64,000 nucleotides of DNA from Hyaloraphidium curvatum. Taxonomy: Eukaryota; Monoblepharomycota; Hyaloraphidiomycetes; Hyaloraphidiales; Hyaloraphidiaceae. Positions 51,353 to 61,378 of this stretch are shown piece by piece. The translations under genes and the position numbers were made by a program. The notes under the pieces are model-generated. The model saw only the letters and a list, made by a program, of their open reading frames with translations. It searched no databases and was not told where the DNA came from. Within the stretch, counting starts at the first letter, position 1. Each line of letters begins with the position of its first letter. The DNA is taken from positions 1 through 64,000 of the forward strand of contig JAIVFI010000020.1 of the NCBI GenBank assembly GCA_025558095.1. Direction: 5' to 3'.

Positions 51353-53065
51353 ATGCGGCGGGCGCCGTACGCCGTCGCGGCGGCGCTGCTCGCTGTTGCG
51401 GCGGTTGCCGCCGAGCCGATCCCGACGACGACGCTGCTCGGCACGCCGGTGTCGCTGCCGTGCACGGCGCTGCCCGAGCGGTTCCCGCGGTGCGGCTCGC
51501 AGTTCGGCGCGCGCTGCCCGGCCGGCCGCTGCTGCTCGGTGTGGGGCTGGTGCTCCGAGCTCGACGTGCAGGCCGCCGGGGCGCTCGACCCCGCGTACTG
51601 CGGCGCCGGCTGCCAGGCGGGCTTCGGCCTGTGCGTCGCCGCGGGCGCCCCGGCCGCGCAGTGCCCCGAGCCCGAGCCGCTGCCGCCGATCCCGAACGAT
51701 TTCCCGGTGACGACCGTGTCGGCCGGCACGCCGATCTACATGCCGTGCCCGACGCTGCCCATCTCGGGCAACGCGCGCTGCGGGCCGGACTTTGGCACGC
51801 GCTGCGACAGGCTCGAGTGCTGCTCGTCCTACGGGTGGGTGCCAAATAATCGAGGAATATTGAGAGATTGGTTGCTGACGGATTTTGCAGGTGGTGCGGG
51901 CCCGATATGCCGGGGGAGCCGTACTGCGGAACCGGCTGCAAGGTAAGGCCGTCGGCCCGAGCACCGACCGATGCGGCTGACCACATTTCTCCCCCGCCGT
52001 TAAGGTCGGCTACGGCAAGTGCCTGATCGGCGACGGCCCGGTCTCGACCGGCATCTCGTGCGTCGTCAACCCGACCGCGACCGTGTCCCCGCCGCCGCCG
52101 CCTCCCGCGCGCCCCACCACCACGGAGCCCGAGCCCACCATGACCCTGGGCCCGACGACGGTGCCCCCGCCGCCTCCTCCGCCCCGCACGACCACGCAGG
52201 CCCCGCCCCCGCCTCCCCCGCCGACCACGCAGGCCCCCCCGACGCTCATCACCCGGACCCAGAACATCCTGGCAAGCACCACCCGCGGCGCGACCTCGAC
52301 GCCGGTCACCAGCACCTCGCACACCACATTGACGAGCAGCACGCACACGACCACGCGCACGGTGCCCTTCTTCTCCGCCACGGTGTCCATCACGACCGTG
52401 ACGGTGTACCCGGCGTGCCCGGGGTTCCCGGTCAGCAACGACTCGCGGTGCGGGGTCGAGACCGGGTTCCGGTGCCCGGACGGGCTGTGCTGCTCGGGGC
52501 GCGGGATCTGCCAGGACGACGGGGGCAATTCCGGTGGGTGGAGGGCGGAACGGTTTCCCGGACCTCGCCTGATGGACCCCGTTTGGCAGGCTGGGACTGG
52601 TGCGCCTACCCGCCGTGCCAGATCGGCTACGGCAAGTGCTTCGACCGCGCCTCGCCCACCTCCCCCCCTTCGGACCCCCCGCGGTTCGAATGCCCCCCCG
52701 CCCCGATCCCCAGCGGCTCGGTGCTGCCGCCGATCCCCAGCGGCTCCGCGCTCCCCGCCTCGACGCTCTCGGGCTCCGCGCAATCCGGCGCCGCGACCAA
52801 CACCCCCCCGCCCTTCTTCACCCCCCTCACCCTCACCACGCCCAGCCTCTTCCCCACCCTCGAGCCCAGCCTGCTCACGACGGTCTCTGGCGCGCAGCCG
52901 TCGCGCAAGACCACAAACACCCCGCCGACCACCGTGTTCCGCACGCCGCTGGCGACCACCCTGCCGTCCGGGTCGCCCTCGGCGGGCGGATTCACGCCGT
53001 CGATCGAGGTGCTGCCGCCCGAGACGGCGGGGCCGGGCCCGTCGCCGGCCGCCACGAGCAGGTGA
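51353..53065 (+). CDS. Secreted chitin-binding (CBM18) protein with Pro/Thr stalk, four exons
   Basis: 512 residues. Exons 51353-51834, 51891-51942, 52005-52533, 52590-53065; introns 56, 62 and 56 bp. Signal peptide at 1-20 (APYAVAAALLAVAAVAA). Three hevein-like modules: (1) CGSQFGARCPAGRCCSVWGW...YCGAGCQAGFGLC; (2) CGPDFGTRCDRLECCSSYGW, completed across the first splice by WCGPDMPGEPYCGTGC; (3) CGVETGFRCPDGLCCSGRGI...WCAYPPCQIGYGKC. CCS..GWC is the hallmark of type-1 chitin-recognition domains. Between modules 2 and 3 lies a Pro/Thr-rich stalk likely to be O-glycosylated, and the C-terminal 150 residues are Ser/Thr/Pro-rich without a clear GPI hydrophobic end. A cell-wall or extracellular chitin-binding role is expected. 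Confidence 0.88.
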
Positions 53066-53286
53066 TCGGGAGGAGGGATTTGGGGGGGCAGCCCGCGAAG
53101 AGGGAAGTTCCGCCGCAGGATTGGTTGCCGTGCTTATCTATGTAGTGAGAGTAATCTATTCTCTTGTTTTGCTTTGCGTGCTTGCTCGTGGTGCTCGGTG
53201 ATCGGTGCCTGGAGGGACAACACGGCGGGGAGGGAGGGTGGGTGGCCGATCGCGTCTGCCTCGTCGGCCGCCACTCTCCGGCGTTG

Positions 53287-56200
53287 ATGAGCGCGCCCCC
53301 CGCGCCTCCGAGCGGCCGGCGACCGGCGCCGGTGCTCGAACGCACCAAGACACGTCCGCCGAGCGGGCCGCGTCCCCTGCCCTCGCCGCCCGGCGCGCCG
53401 CCACCCGCGTCGGCACCCCCGCCGGACACCCCCGATCCCTCCCCGCATTCCGCCGCCGCCGCGCCGCATCCCCCCGCCGATTCCTCCACCGCGCCAGCCG
53501 CCGCCCGGCCGCGCTCGGCCGTCGCCGCGTACGCCTTCGCCCCGCCGCCCGGGCTGCCGCACGTCGGGCCGGGCAGCGACCCCGTGCCCCTGGCAAAGGG
53601 CGAACGCGTGTCGGGCGTCGTGCCCTTTGCCGCCGAGGGCTGGGTGCGCGTCGTCAGGGCGTCGGGCGAGGAGGGCATCGTCCCGGAGAGCTACCTGAAG
53701 TTCGACGCGCCGGGCGCCGCGCCGGAACCGGGTCGCGCACCCAAAGGGAGGCAGGGAACGGCAAAGTACGCGTTCGAGCCGCGGGCGGGGACAACCGAGA
53801 TCCGCGTCAAGGCCGGGGAGGTGCTGCAGGAAGTCGAGGACGCCGAGGCGGCGGACTACGTGGTCGCGACCAACGCGGCCGGCGACCGCGGGCTGCTCCC
53901 GCGTGCCTGGGTCAGCTTTTCCGATCCCGCTTCCGGCGGGACCTCATCGGGTGGGACCAACGACCACTCGGACTCGTGGGTCACGAGGCAGGAGCAGGAG
54001 GCCGAGGACGAGCGGCTGGCCCGGGAACTCCAGGCGCAGCTGGACATGGAGGCCACCTCCGCCGCGTCGCCCGCCGAGCAGGCCGACGAGGCGCTCGCGC
54101 GGCGGCTGCAGGAGCAGGAATCCGCGGGGCCGTCGCGGTACCCGACCGCCGAGGTGGAAAAGGACCGCATCCTCGCCGAGCGGCTGCAGCGCGAGATGGA
54201 CGAGGCCAAGGAGGAGACGGTCGAGGACTTCAAGACCTTCTTTGCCGACGAGGCATTGGCGCGCGAGCTGCAGGAGAGGATGCAGCGCGAGGCCGAGGAG
54301 GAGGCCCTGCGGCACGCGGCGCGGACCAACCACGAGCTCGACCCGGGCCGGTTCCCGGCGCCGCTCGCTCCCGCCCCCGACGGCGCCGTCTCGGACGCCA
54401 GCGAGATCCCCAACCTCGTGCGGCGGCACCCGCCCCCCGCCGAGGAGGCCGCGCGCGTGCTCTCGCTGCTGCAGGCCGCGGGCGAGGGCGACAAGACGGC
54501 CGACGGCAAGCCCACCCCCGCGCGCAAGCGCAACCTCGCCCTGCTGGACCTCCTCCAGTCCGAAAACACCTTTCTCCTCTCCCTGCGCACCCTCCTGACC
54601 TCGGTCTTTGACGGCTTCCCCGCCCTGATCGGCGCCGAGGGCCTCGTCGACGACGCCTTTGTCCGCTCGGGCATCTGCGACGTCTACCTGCTCCACGTGG
54701 GCCTGCTCACATCCCTGCTCGCCGAAGTCGCCGGCGAGCTCGCCTCGGGCACCCCGGCGCGCGTGGGCCTGCAGTTTGTCCGCATGCGCGGCGACTTTGC
54801 CGTGTACTCGCGCTACATCGCGCACTACCACCGGCTGTCGCCGGCGCTGCGGCGGATCGCGGAGTGGAACACGGCGTTCGAGAACGACCTGCGGCGGACG
54901 GGCGGCGTGGGCGGGGTCGCGGAGATGTGGTTCCTGCCGGTGCAGAGGGTGATGCGGTACGGCATGGTGCTTGGAGGTTGGGTCCCCGTCGGCCCGTGCG
55001 GCGAAACCGGCGCTCACCCCCTCTGATCCCAGCGATTCTGAAGACGACGAAAAGCCTCGATGCGGCGCTCGAAGCACCTGACGGCCCGAAACCGCCCCCG
55101 TACCAGCCCCCGCACCCCGACATCCCCTCCCTGAACCAGGCCATCTCGCAATGCGTCGCCCTGTCGGACGTGGTCAACTCGATCCAGGCGCGGAGCGAGA
55201 AGCGCGAGGCCGCGGCCAAGCTCCCCGACATCGAGGGTTGGGACGCGCGCGAGCTCGGGTTCGGGGAGATGCCCGGGGGGCAGGACAGGCTGGTGGAGTT
55301 CGAGGGGGAGGGGACGGAGGATCTGCTCGGGCCTGTCAGGGTGTGGGTGGCGACGGATCTGCTGGCCATCGCGGTGGTGGCGACGCCCGACGGGAGGCTG
55401 GCCAAGGCGTCGGCGGCCAAGGGCAAGGAATCGTGGCGGCTCTGGCGCGCGCTGGACGTGCGGGACCTTGCGCTGGAGCAGGGGGCAAACGGCAAGGTCA
55501 GGGTCAAGTTCGGCGACCGGCAGCGCGGGGACGGCAGCTCGACCTACCCGCGGGCGTACAAGCCGCGCTCCTCGATCGGCCGCCCCCCGGAGCCGGCGCC
55601 CATGGGCGAAGAGCGGAGCTACGCTTTCGAGATGGCCAACGAGCGCGCGCGCCGCGGGTTCGAGGAGGCGCTGCGGGCCGTGATCGCCGCGGCCAAGGCG
55701 CGCCCGCTGCCCGAGGGGAACTGGTACGCCGTCAAGGCGCGCGCGGGCTCGCTGGACGCCAAGGACATGTCCGCCATCCCCGGGTTTCGGTCTTCGGACC
55801 CGTTCGTGGTGGTGCGGCTGGTGTCAAAGTGGCCTTCGGCGCCCAGGGACGTGGCGCCGGTCGCCGCGCCGGGCGTGTACCGGATGGACGCGACGGGGAG
55901 CACCTACGTGGTCCCCAAAGACGGGCAGACGGGCGGCGAGGTGCTCGACCCGCGCGAGCGGCTGCAGTTCCTGGGGCGGAGCCAGACGGTGTACAAGTCG
56001 CTCTCGCCCAGCTTTGCCGAGTTCGGCTTCTTCCTGCCCCCGTACGCTGCGGGGAGCAAGCTGCAGATCGAGGTGTGGGACGAGGACGAAGATACCAAGA
56101 GCGACTTCATCGGGGCCGTGAGGGTGGGCGCGGACGAGCTGCTGGGGAGCAGGGGGCTCAGCTGGGGCATCGTGAACGAGGCCGAGAGGGACCGCCGGAG

Positions 56201-56349
56201 GAAGGCCGGGGAGAACGTGGGTCGCCGTGCTGCCGTCGGGACCAAGCCATGCTCACCGAATGCTTCCGCCGCTCTCGACGCAGTACATCAACTCTGGCGT
56301 CGTCACGGTCATGGAGGTGCGCAAGCTGGGCAAGGCGTTCGCGTCGTAG
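53287..56349 (+). CDS. Dual SH3/RhoGEF (DH)/C2 domain protein, three exons
   Basis: 979 residues. Exons 53287-54976, 55033-56216, 56284-56349; introns 56 and 67 bp. The Pro-rich N-terminus (1-75) is followed by SH3-like domains at about 78-140 (AVAAYAF...GWVRVVR..GEEGIVPESYLKF) and 158-215 (GTAKYAFEPRAGTTEIRVKA...GDRGLLPRAWVSF). Residues 235-350 are helical with repeated DERLARELQAQ/DEALARRLQEQ/DEALARELQER segments resembling ubiquitin-interacting motifs. The DH domain starts about 415 (LALLDLLQSENTFLLSLRTL) and includes WFLPVQRVMRYGMVLG + AILKTTKSL across intron 1. The C2 domain (about 820-979) has SSDPFVVVRL, YKSLSPSFAEFGFFLP and WDEDEDTKSDFIGAV. Likely a Rho/Cdc42 exchange factor at the cortex, by domain logic. 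Confidence 0.8.
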
Positions 56350-56449
56350 CAGCATGCATTCATTCCCAAGGCGAAAGATACATTAAAGACCAAAGACCTA
56401 ACACTCTTGACTCTTCTTTTTCGTTTCCTGTCCGCTCTTGATCAAGATC

Positions 56450-56664
56450 CTAGTCGCCGATGGACTCGCGGCGACCAGTGGACTCCGTGGACTCGCGACG
56501 ACCGCCGGCACCGTCTTTCTTCTGCTCCTGCTGAGGAACGTCGAACTCGGCGTGCTTGCCCTCCCTGGCGAAGAGGACTGCCGCCGAAATGGTCAGCCAA
56601 AGATTTTGCGAGGCAAAAGGAGAAACGTACCCCTCAGGGTGAAGATGCAGATCACGCAGACGCA
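56450..56664 (-). CDS. Second DAL5-type MFS transporter, 3' end only (rest in gap)
   Basis: From the gap edge the minus strand reads CVCVICIFTLR, then an intron at 56578-56630 (53 bp, GTACGT...GGCAG). The last exon (56450-56577) is VLFAREGKHAEFDVPQQEQK..., ending GRRESIGD and TAG at 56450-56452. The permease at 48816-51065 ends CVTLVCIFTLK + LLFMRDGKRAEFEVPQKEYS...GRRESVGV with an intron at the same place and phase. This is therefore the tail of a paralogue in the opposite orientation. It converges on the RhoGEF gene 100 bp away. Confidence 0.75.
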
Positions 56665-57410
56665 NNNNNNNNNNNNNNNNNNNNNNNNNNNNNNNNNNNN
56701 NNNNNNNNNNNNNNNNNNNNNNNNNNNNNNNNNNNNNNNNNNNNNNNNNNNNNNNNNNNNNNNNNNNNNNNNNNNNNNNNNNNNNNNNNNNNNNNNNNNN
56801 NNNNNNNNNNNNNNNNNNNNNNNNNNNNNNNNNNNNNNNNNNNNNNNNNNNNNNNNNNNNNNNNNNNNNNNNNNNNNNNNNNNNNNNNNNNNNNNNNNNN
56901 NNNNNNNNNNNNNNNNNNNNNNNNNNNNNNNNNNNNNNNNNNNNNNNNNNNNNNNNNNNNNNNNNNNNNNNNNNNNNNNNNNNNNNNNNNNNNNNNNNNN
57001 NNNNNNNNNNNNNNNNNNNNNNNNNNNNNNNNNNNNNNNNNNNNNNNNNNNNNNNNNNNNNNNNNNNNNNNNNNNNNNNNNNNNNNNNNNNNNNNNNNNN
57101 NNNNNNNNNNNNNNNNNNNNNNNNNNNNNNNNNNNNNNNNNNNNNNNNNNNNNNNNNNNNNNNNNNNNNNNNNNNNNNNNNNNNNNNNNNNNNNNNNNNN
57201 NNNNNNNNNNNNNNNNNNNNNNNNNNNNNNNNNNNNNNNNNNNNNNNNNNNNNNNNNNNNNNNNNNNNNNNNNNNNNNNNNNNNNNNNNNNNNNNNNNNN
57301 NNNNNNNNNNNNNNNNNNNNNNNNNNNNNNNNNNNNNNNNNNNNNNNNNNNNNNNNNNNNNNNNNNNNNNNNNNNNNNNNNNNNNNNNNNNNNNNNNNNN
57401 NNNNNNNNNN
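56665..57410. other. Assembly gap (run of N)
   Basis: 746 undetermined bases. They hide most of the second permease (minus strand) or a break in it, and the start of the MYND gene (plus strand). A complete DAL5-type gene spans about 2.2 kb here, so either the true gap is larger than the N run or the paralogue is truncated. Confidence 0.98.
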
Positions 57411-58296
57411 GGGGGACCGTTATCCGATGCACTTCCAGCGGGAGTTCGAGCTCATCAAGAGTGCCGCAGTTGTCGCAGCAATGGAGGCCGGTTCGGTGTC
57501 GCGTGAGCTGCCTGCGGTTGCCGAGTGGAAATCCCAACTGGTCGATTCGCGGTCCTGGAAGTGCTTCACTTGCGGGGCTCCGGCCACGAAGGTGGAAGCA
57601 GTCGTTCATCAGCCGCCGTCTCTGCCCGACGAAACGAACGTGCTCATTGTTGCTTGCACCCCGGTCTGCACTCGCGCCGGTTGCTCCGCCGAGGTTGCAT
57701 CTTCGTTCTCGTTCATGAAGGGATCGGCGATGAACGACGTGCTCATGAGCGCGAAGAACGCAGCCAAGAAGGGCACAGTCCTCATTTTGCTATGGTCGGA
57801 CTCGGGCGGAGTGGGCTCATTGCTAAGCACGGTCGACGTCTGGGAGCTCGGGAGCACTCTGCAGAGGCTGGCGATAGGCCCCATCCTCATCTCGGAAGCT
57901 GTGGACATGCGGGACACCCCTGGCGGAGCCAACCGGGATTGGCACTGCGTGCGTTGCGGTGCAATCAGTTGTGCCTTCGTCCTCGGCTTCGACGTCGCGG
58001 ATCCGTTGGATCAGTCACCGGCTCCGATCAATTGGATCGCAGGAGTTTTCCCTCACTGCGACAGCCCGTCATGCCGAGCGGTTGCATCCGCCAGGGCTCG
58101 GGAGGTTGCGAGGGACGATCCCAACGGCGTGGTCGAGGGAAGCTTGTGCGTCGCATGCTCCGCGAGCTCCAATGACAGGGGCCGCGGGATGCAACGCTGC
58201 GGACGGTGCAAAGCGGCGCGCTACCGTTCGGCCGAGTGTCAGCGGAAGGACTGGCCCCGTCACAAGGCCACGTGCGTTCCGAGGGAGGGCAAGTAA
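57411..58296 (+). CDS. MYND zinc-finger protein, 5' end lost in gap
   Basis: Open from the gap to TAA at 58294-58296 (about 294 residues visible). Cys pairs occur early (WKCFTCGAPATK, then CTPVCTRAGCSAEV) and in the middle (DWHCVRCGAISCAFVLG), suggesting extra zinc sites. The C-terminal MYND finger is CVACSASSNDRGRGMQRCGR, CKAARYRSAECQRKDWPRHK, ATC, with the expected C-x2-C, C-x2-C, C-x3-C-like and H-x3-C ligands. The body (TVLILLWSDSGGVGSLLSTV, VFPHCDSPSCRAVASARARE) is typical of fungal MYND proteins of unknown function. Likely protein-protein interaction, probably nuclear. Confidence 0.72.
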
Positions 58297-58598
58297 TGGG
58301 CCGACGGGTTCGAAAAAGTGTCTTTGAGCATTCTACTATAGATTTCGGCTCCCCGAATTCGGAGCTAAAAGAAGCGTGTCCCGCCCCCTGATCCGCCGAC
58401 GATCGGTTCACCGACGATCGACACGTCACGATGCAAACCGAGGTCGCGCTTGGAATCTTGGCGGTCGGAGGTACATTGGAGGTTTCGGGAGAAAGTCTAG
58501 CCGTACATGTAAGATGTACTACAAGGTGCGCGCGCAACTTGTCGACTTCGCAATCCCGACCGCCACGTCACAAACTGCAATCCTTCTACCCACCTACA

Positions 58599-59456
58599 AT
58601 GGCTCGTATAACGGAAGTTATCGTGATCTCCAGCGACGAGGAAGATGGCACGCCATCGCGGCAGGCAAAGCGGAACCGCAAAAGGCCCCCGGCCAAGCGG
58701 GTCCGAAACAACAAGGACAGGGCTCCCATCTCCAACTCCGAGCTCGGTGCACTTCACCGCGAACGTGTCGCCCGCCTCGGGTTGAGCCTGCACGTGCGTT
58801 CGACCTCCGAGAAGGCCGCTGTCCAGTCGACATTTCCGTGGACGAGCTTGTTCGCCGACGCTCCGACCATGGGCCTGATCCTGCCTCCTTTCGGACCCTC
58901 CATGGATGTGCGTCTTCGCCGCGCCGAGGGATCGGGGCTGCCTTCCGCCATTGCGCACATCAAGGACATCTTCGGCGACCGCGGCTGCCGGCTCTGGCAT
59001 TTTCTGAACCGCCACTTCAACGGCTCCTACTGGCTCCCCGATCCGCAGAACGAGCTCCGCAACCTCAGCAAGAGTCTTTGGCTGCGAGTGGCCGAAAAAG
59101 GTCTCACGTTGCCTGATTCGGTCTACCGCGGCGGACCGCTGGCCGCGGCGGAGCTATCCCGTCCAAGCGAGTTCGAGGGCCTCGGCTGTCTCCTGCTCTA
59201 CCGCGGCCAGACAATCGGCGAGCACGTGGACGGGCACGGCCGGTGCCGCATTCTCTACTCCGTTGGTTGCACGTACCTGTTCGAGTGCGACGGAAGGAAG
59301 TACGAGATCTCGTCGGGGGATGCGGTCGTATTCAACCCGAGCTCGGCGCACGCCGTCAGACATGCGGTGGGATCGCTGGTTCCCGGAACTGCGCCTCCCT
59401 TTATGCCGTTTGGGCTCAAGGACGCACGCTACAGCGTGGATGTCGGGAACAAGTGA
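58599..59456 (+). CDS. 2OG-Fe(II) oxygenase-like protein (AlkB-type fold)
   Basis: 285 residues from MARITEVIVISSDEEDGTPS. The N-terminus has an acidic SSDEED patch and a basic KRNRKRPPAKRVR stretch resembling a nuclear localisation signal. The catalytic half has LLYRGQTIGEHVDGHGRCRI, where HVD (about residues 208-210) fits the HxD iron motif. YLFECDGRKYEISSGDAVVF, NPSSAHAVRHAVGS (distal His) and a C-terminal LKDARYSVDV with an Arg that could bind 2-oxoglutarate follow. The pattern HxD...GD...H...R matches the AlkB-like superfamily. The substrate (nucleic acid or protein) is not determinable. Confidence 0.65.
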   Translation: MARITEVIVISSDEEDGTPSRQAKRNRKRPPAKRVRNNKDRAPISNSELGALHRERVARLGLSLHVRSTSEKAAVQSTFPWTSLFADAPTMGLILPPFGPSMDVRLRRAEGSGLPSAIAHIKDIFGDRGCRLWHFLNRHFNGSYWLPDPQNELRNLSKSLWLRVAEKGLTLPDSVYRGGPLAAAELSRPSEFEGLGCLLLYRGQTIGEHVDGHGRCRILYSVGCTYLFECDGRKYEISSGDAVVFNPSSAHAVRHAVGSLVPGTAPPFMPFGLKDARYSVDVGNK

Positions 59457-59565
59457 CGCTTCGACGTAACTGCCAGAACTGCTGGACACTCTTGAACTGT
59501 TCGGCGTTCAAATCGAGGTCCTGAATGAACAGAAGAGTCTTGCTTGCGAGATTGGATACAACGCT

Positions 59566-61245
59566 TCACCACCGCCCGGTTCCACCGCAGAAATCGCACG
59601 TCTCCTTGCTGTCCAGCCTCTCTGCGAACGTCAAGCTCGGCAGGAACCGTCCTTTGCGCATGCAACCCATCGCCCACTCCTCCCGTCCAAGCGTCCGTCT
59701 ATGGGATCCCTTGTACTCGTGGTCCATTTCAAAATCGACGCCAGCGGCTGACAGCTGGGCCTCCTCGGCCTTCAGTTCCGCTCGCGTGACCGTCGCGTCC
59801 CTCCGCTGCGGCAAGGAACCCGCAGGCAAGCACACCAAGCGTCCGACAGTTTGGCCAGTTGCCCGTGATCGCATTGAGAAGGTGCTCCAGTAGGTCTGGT
59901 GCAGCCCGCCTCCGAGCAGGTCTCCACATCCGAGCAGAATCTGGTCCATCACGATCGCGACGATCTCCCAGTGCACTTTTTCTGCCGCAGCCCCGTGGCG
60001 AGCGACGAGATGGGAGTGATCGGTGAAGTTTAGCGCTCGATGCGAAAGAACTGCACGGTACAGGTCCGCAAAAGCACGAGCAAAGAAGATCGGGGGGCGC
60101 TCCGCGGCAGGAATAGCAGCAAAGGCATCCTGCACGACGGTGGAAGTGCCCCATCCGGGAATGCCGACGAGCTTGTCCCCGGCGAGAAAAATCGCGTTCG
60201 GTCCAGCTGTCGATCGAGCGAGATCGACGAGGGAACGCGCGGCCAGCTCGTCGTTCGTGGCGCACAAGGGGAAGCGCATGCGGTACGAGCAAAACTGAAC
60301 GTGGTTGGGGGAAGATCGTACGTGCGCCGCCACAAGGATGGGGTTGGGAACGGGGTAGGAGGCGTAGAGCGGGGAATCGAGCGCGGGGATCTCGCGGGTT
60401 GTCGCTAGCTTGCTGAGGAGCGCCGCCGTAGCCGCCTTCCCGTCGGCTGCGGATGCCAAAGATCCGACGTCGGGAGACAGAAGCCCGTTCCAAAGCAGCC
60501 ACTTGGCGGCCTTCAGGAGCTCGATCCGCGGCGGCACCTCGTCGCTCCCCGCCATCTCCAGTGCACACTCCAGGTCTAGCATGAACGGCTGCGGAATGGC
60601 CACCAGCTTTCCCGCTAGGCTCCCGCGGAAACGTGCGAGCTCAGCCGAGGGTCTCGGTCCCGGGTGCGTCGCCCACTTCTGCAGCACGACGAGCTCCTTG
60701 CACAAGAAAGGCTGCTGCCGGCCCGTGACCCGAGCGTCGCCGTGCGAATGACTGCCTAAGAGGCAGGGAAGAGACAACGGCTTCGCGTTTCGGTACTGGT
60801 GCAGCAAAAGTATGGTGCGATCGGCCGGTAGCCGGATTTCAGCGATCGAGCTGGTATCGTCCCCGCGGGCCTCAGCGACGGCCCGCGAGAGCTGGGCAAC
60901 CTGCTCCCCGTCCGAGAAATCTACGAAAGCACCGCGTGTAGAGTAGTAGGCGTCGAGGGGAATCGTCCCGTTGTCCCAGCCTAGGGCGTGCGGCCCCAGA
61001 GACAGGAACATCGGAAGCACGAGGCAGTTCAGCGTCCGTGCGAGGCCGATGATGCGCGTCATGGAGAGCAGCTGGCTCGAGAACATGTAGGTTCCCAAGG
61101 GGTCGGCGAAGATGAAACAGGGCCGCTCCGCCGCTTCGCTGCCCGCCGGCGGGGGCGGACCCGACTTGGGGAGCAGCAACCGAAAGCACAGCAGCGTCGA
61201 GGTGGCAATCACCGGTATGAAGCGCCGAACCATTGCAAAGCGCAT
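59566..61245 (-). CDS. Type II membrane protein, O-fucosyltransferase-like (member 1)
   Basis: 559 residues from MRFAMVRRFIPVIATSTLLC, with a signal anchor at about 8-22. Landmarks: CFIFADPLGTYMFSSQLLSM, RIIGLARTLNCLVLPMFLSL (compare the 'G..NQ...A..LAR.LNR.LVLP' opening of GT-B fucosyltransferases), PNPILVAAHVRSSPNHVQFC with an H-x-R pair near residue 305 where POFUT-type enzymes have H-x-R-x-x-D. Later come AIFLAGDKLVGIPGW and VMDQILLGCGDLLGG. It ends RKGRFLPSLTFAERL and a CDFCGG. Two related genes follow on the plus strand. Golgi/ER-lumenal glycosyltransferase is the inference; the family is recognised only loosely. Confidence 0.58.
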   Translation of the reverse strand: MRFAMVRRFIPVIATSTLLCFRLLLPKSGPPPPAGSEAAERPCFIFADPLGTYMFSSQLLSMTRIIGLARTLNCLVLPMFLSLGPHALGWDNGTIPLDAYYSTRGAFVDFSDGEQVAQLSRAVAEARGDDTSSIAEIRLPADRTILLLHQYRNAKPLSLPCLLGSHSHGDARVTGRQQPFLCKELVVLQKWATHPGPRPSAELARFRGSLAGKLVAIPQPFMLDLECALEMAGSDEVPPRIELLKAAKWLLWNGLLSPDVGSLASAADGKAATAALLSKLATTREIPALDSPLYASYPVPNPILVAAHVRSSPNHVQFCSYRMRFPLCATNDELAARSLVDLARSTAGPNAIFLAGDKLVGIPGWGTSTVVQDAFAAIPAAERPPIFFARAFADLYRAVLSHRALNFTDHSHLVARHGAAAEKVHWEIVAIVMDQILLGCGDLLGGGLHQTYWSTFSMRSRATGQTVGRLVCLPAGSLPQRRDATVTRAELKAEEAQLSAAGVDFEMDHEYKGSHRRTLGREEWAMGCMRKGRFLPSLTFAERLDSKETCDFCGGTGRW

Positions 61246-61378
61246 GGGAGAGTTTGCGGGGGTGGTTGTGCGACCTTGGATGCTCCGGCGGAGCTCAGAC
61301 TCCGACGGTCGCACGAAAAGAGCGAACGGCACTTGCGTTCCACCGAACCCCGCCTTTCACCAGCGACCAACACTTCTC

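Noticed and set aside
56438-57718. Long open frames running through the N block
   Set aside because: Undetermined bases cannot stop translation; the frames are artefacts of the gap.
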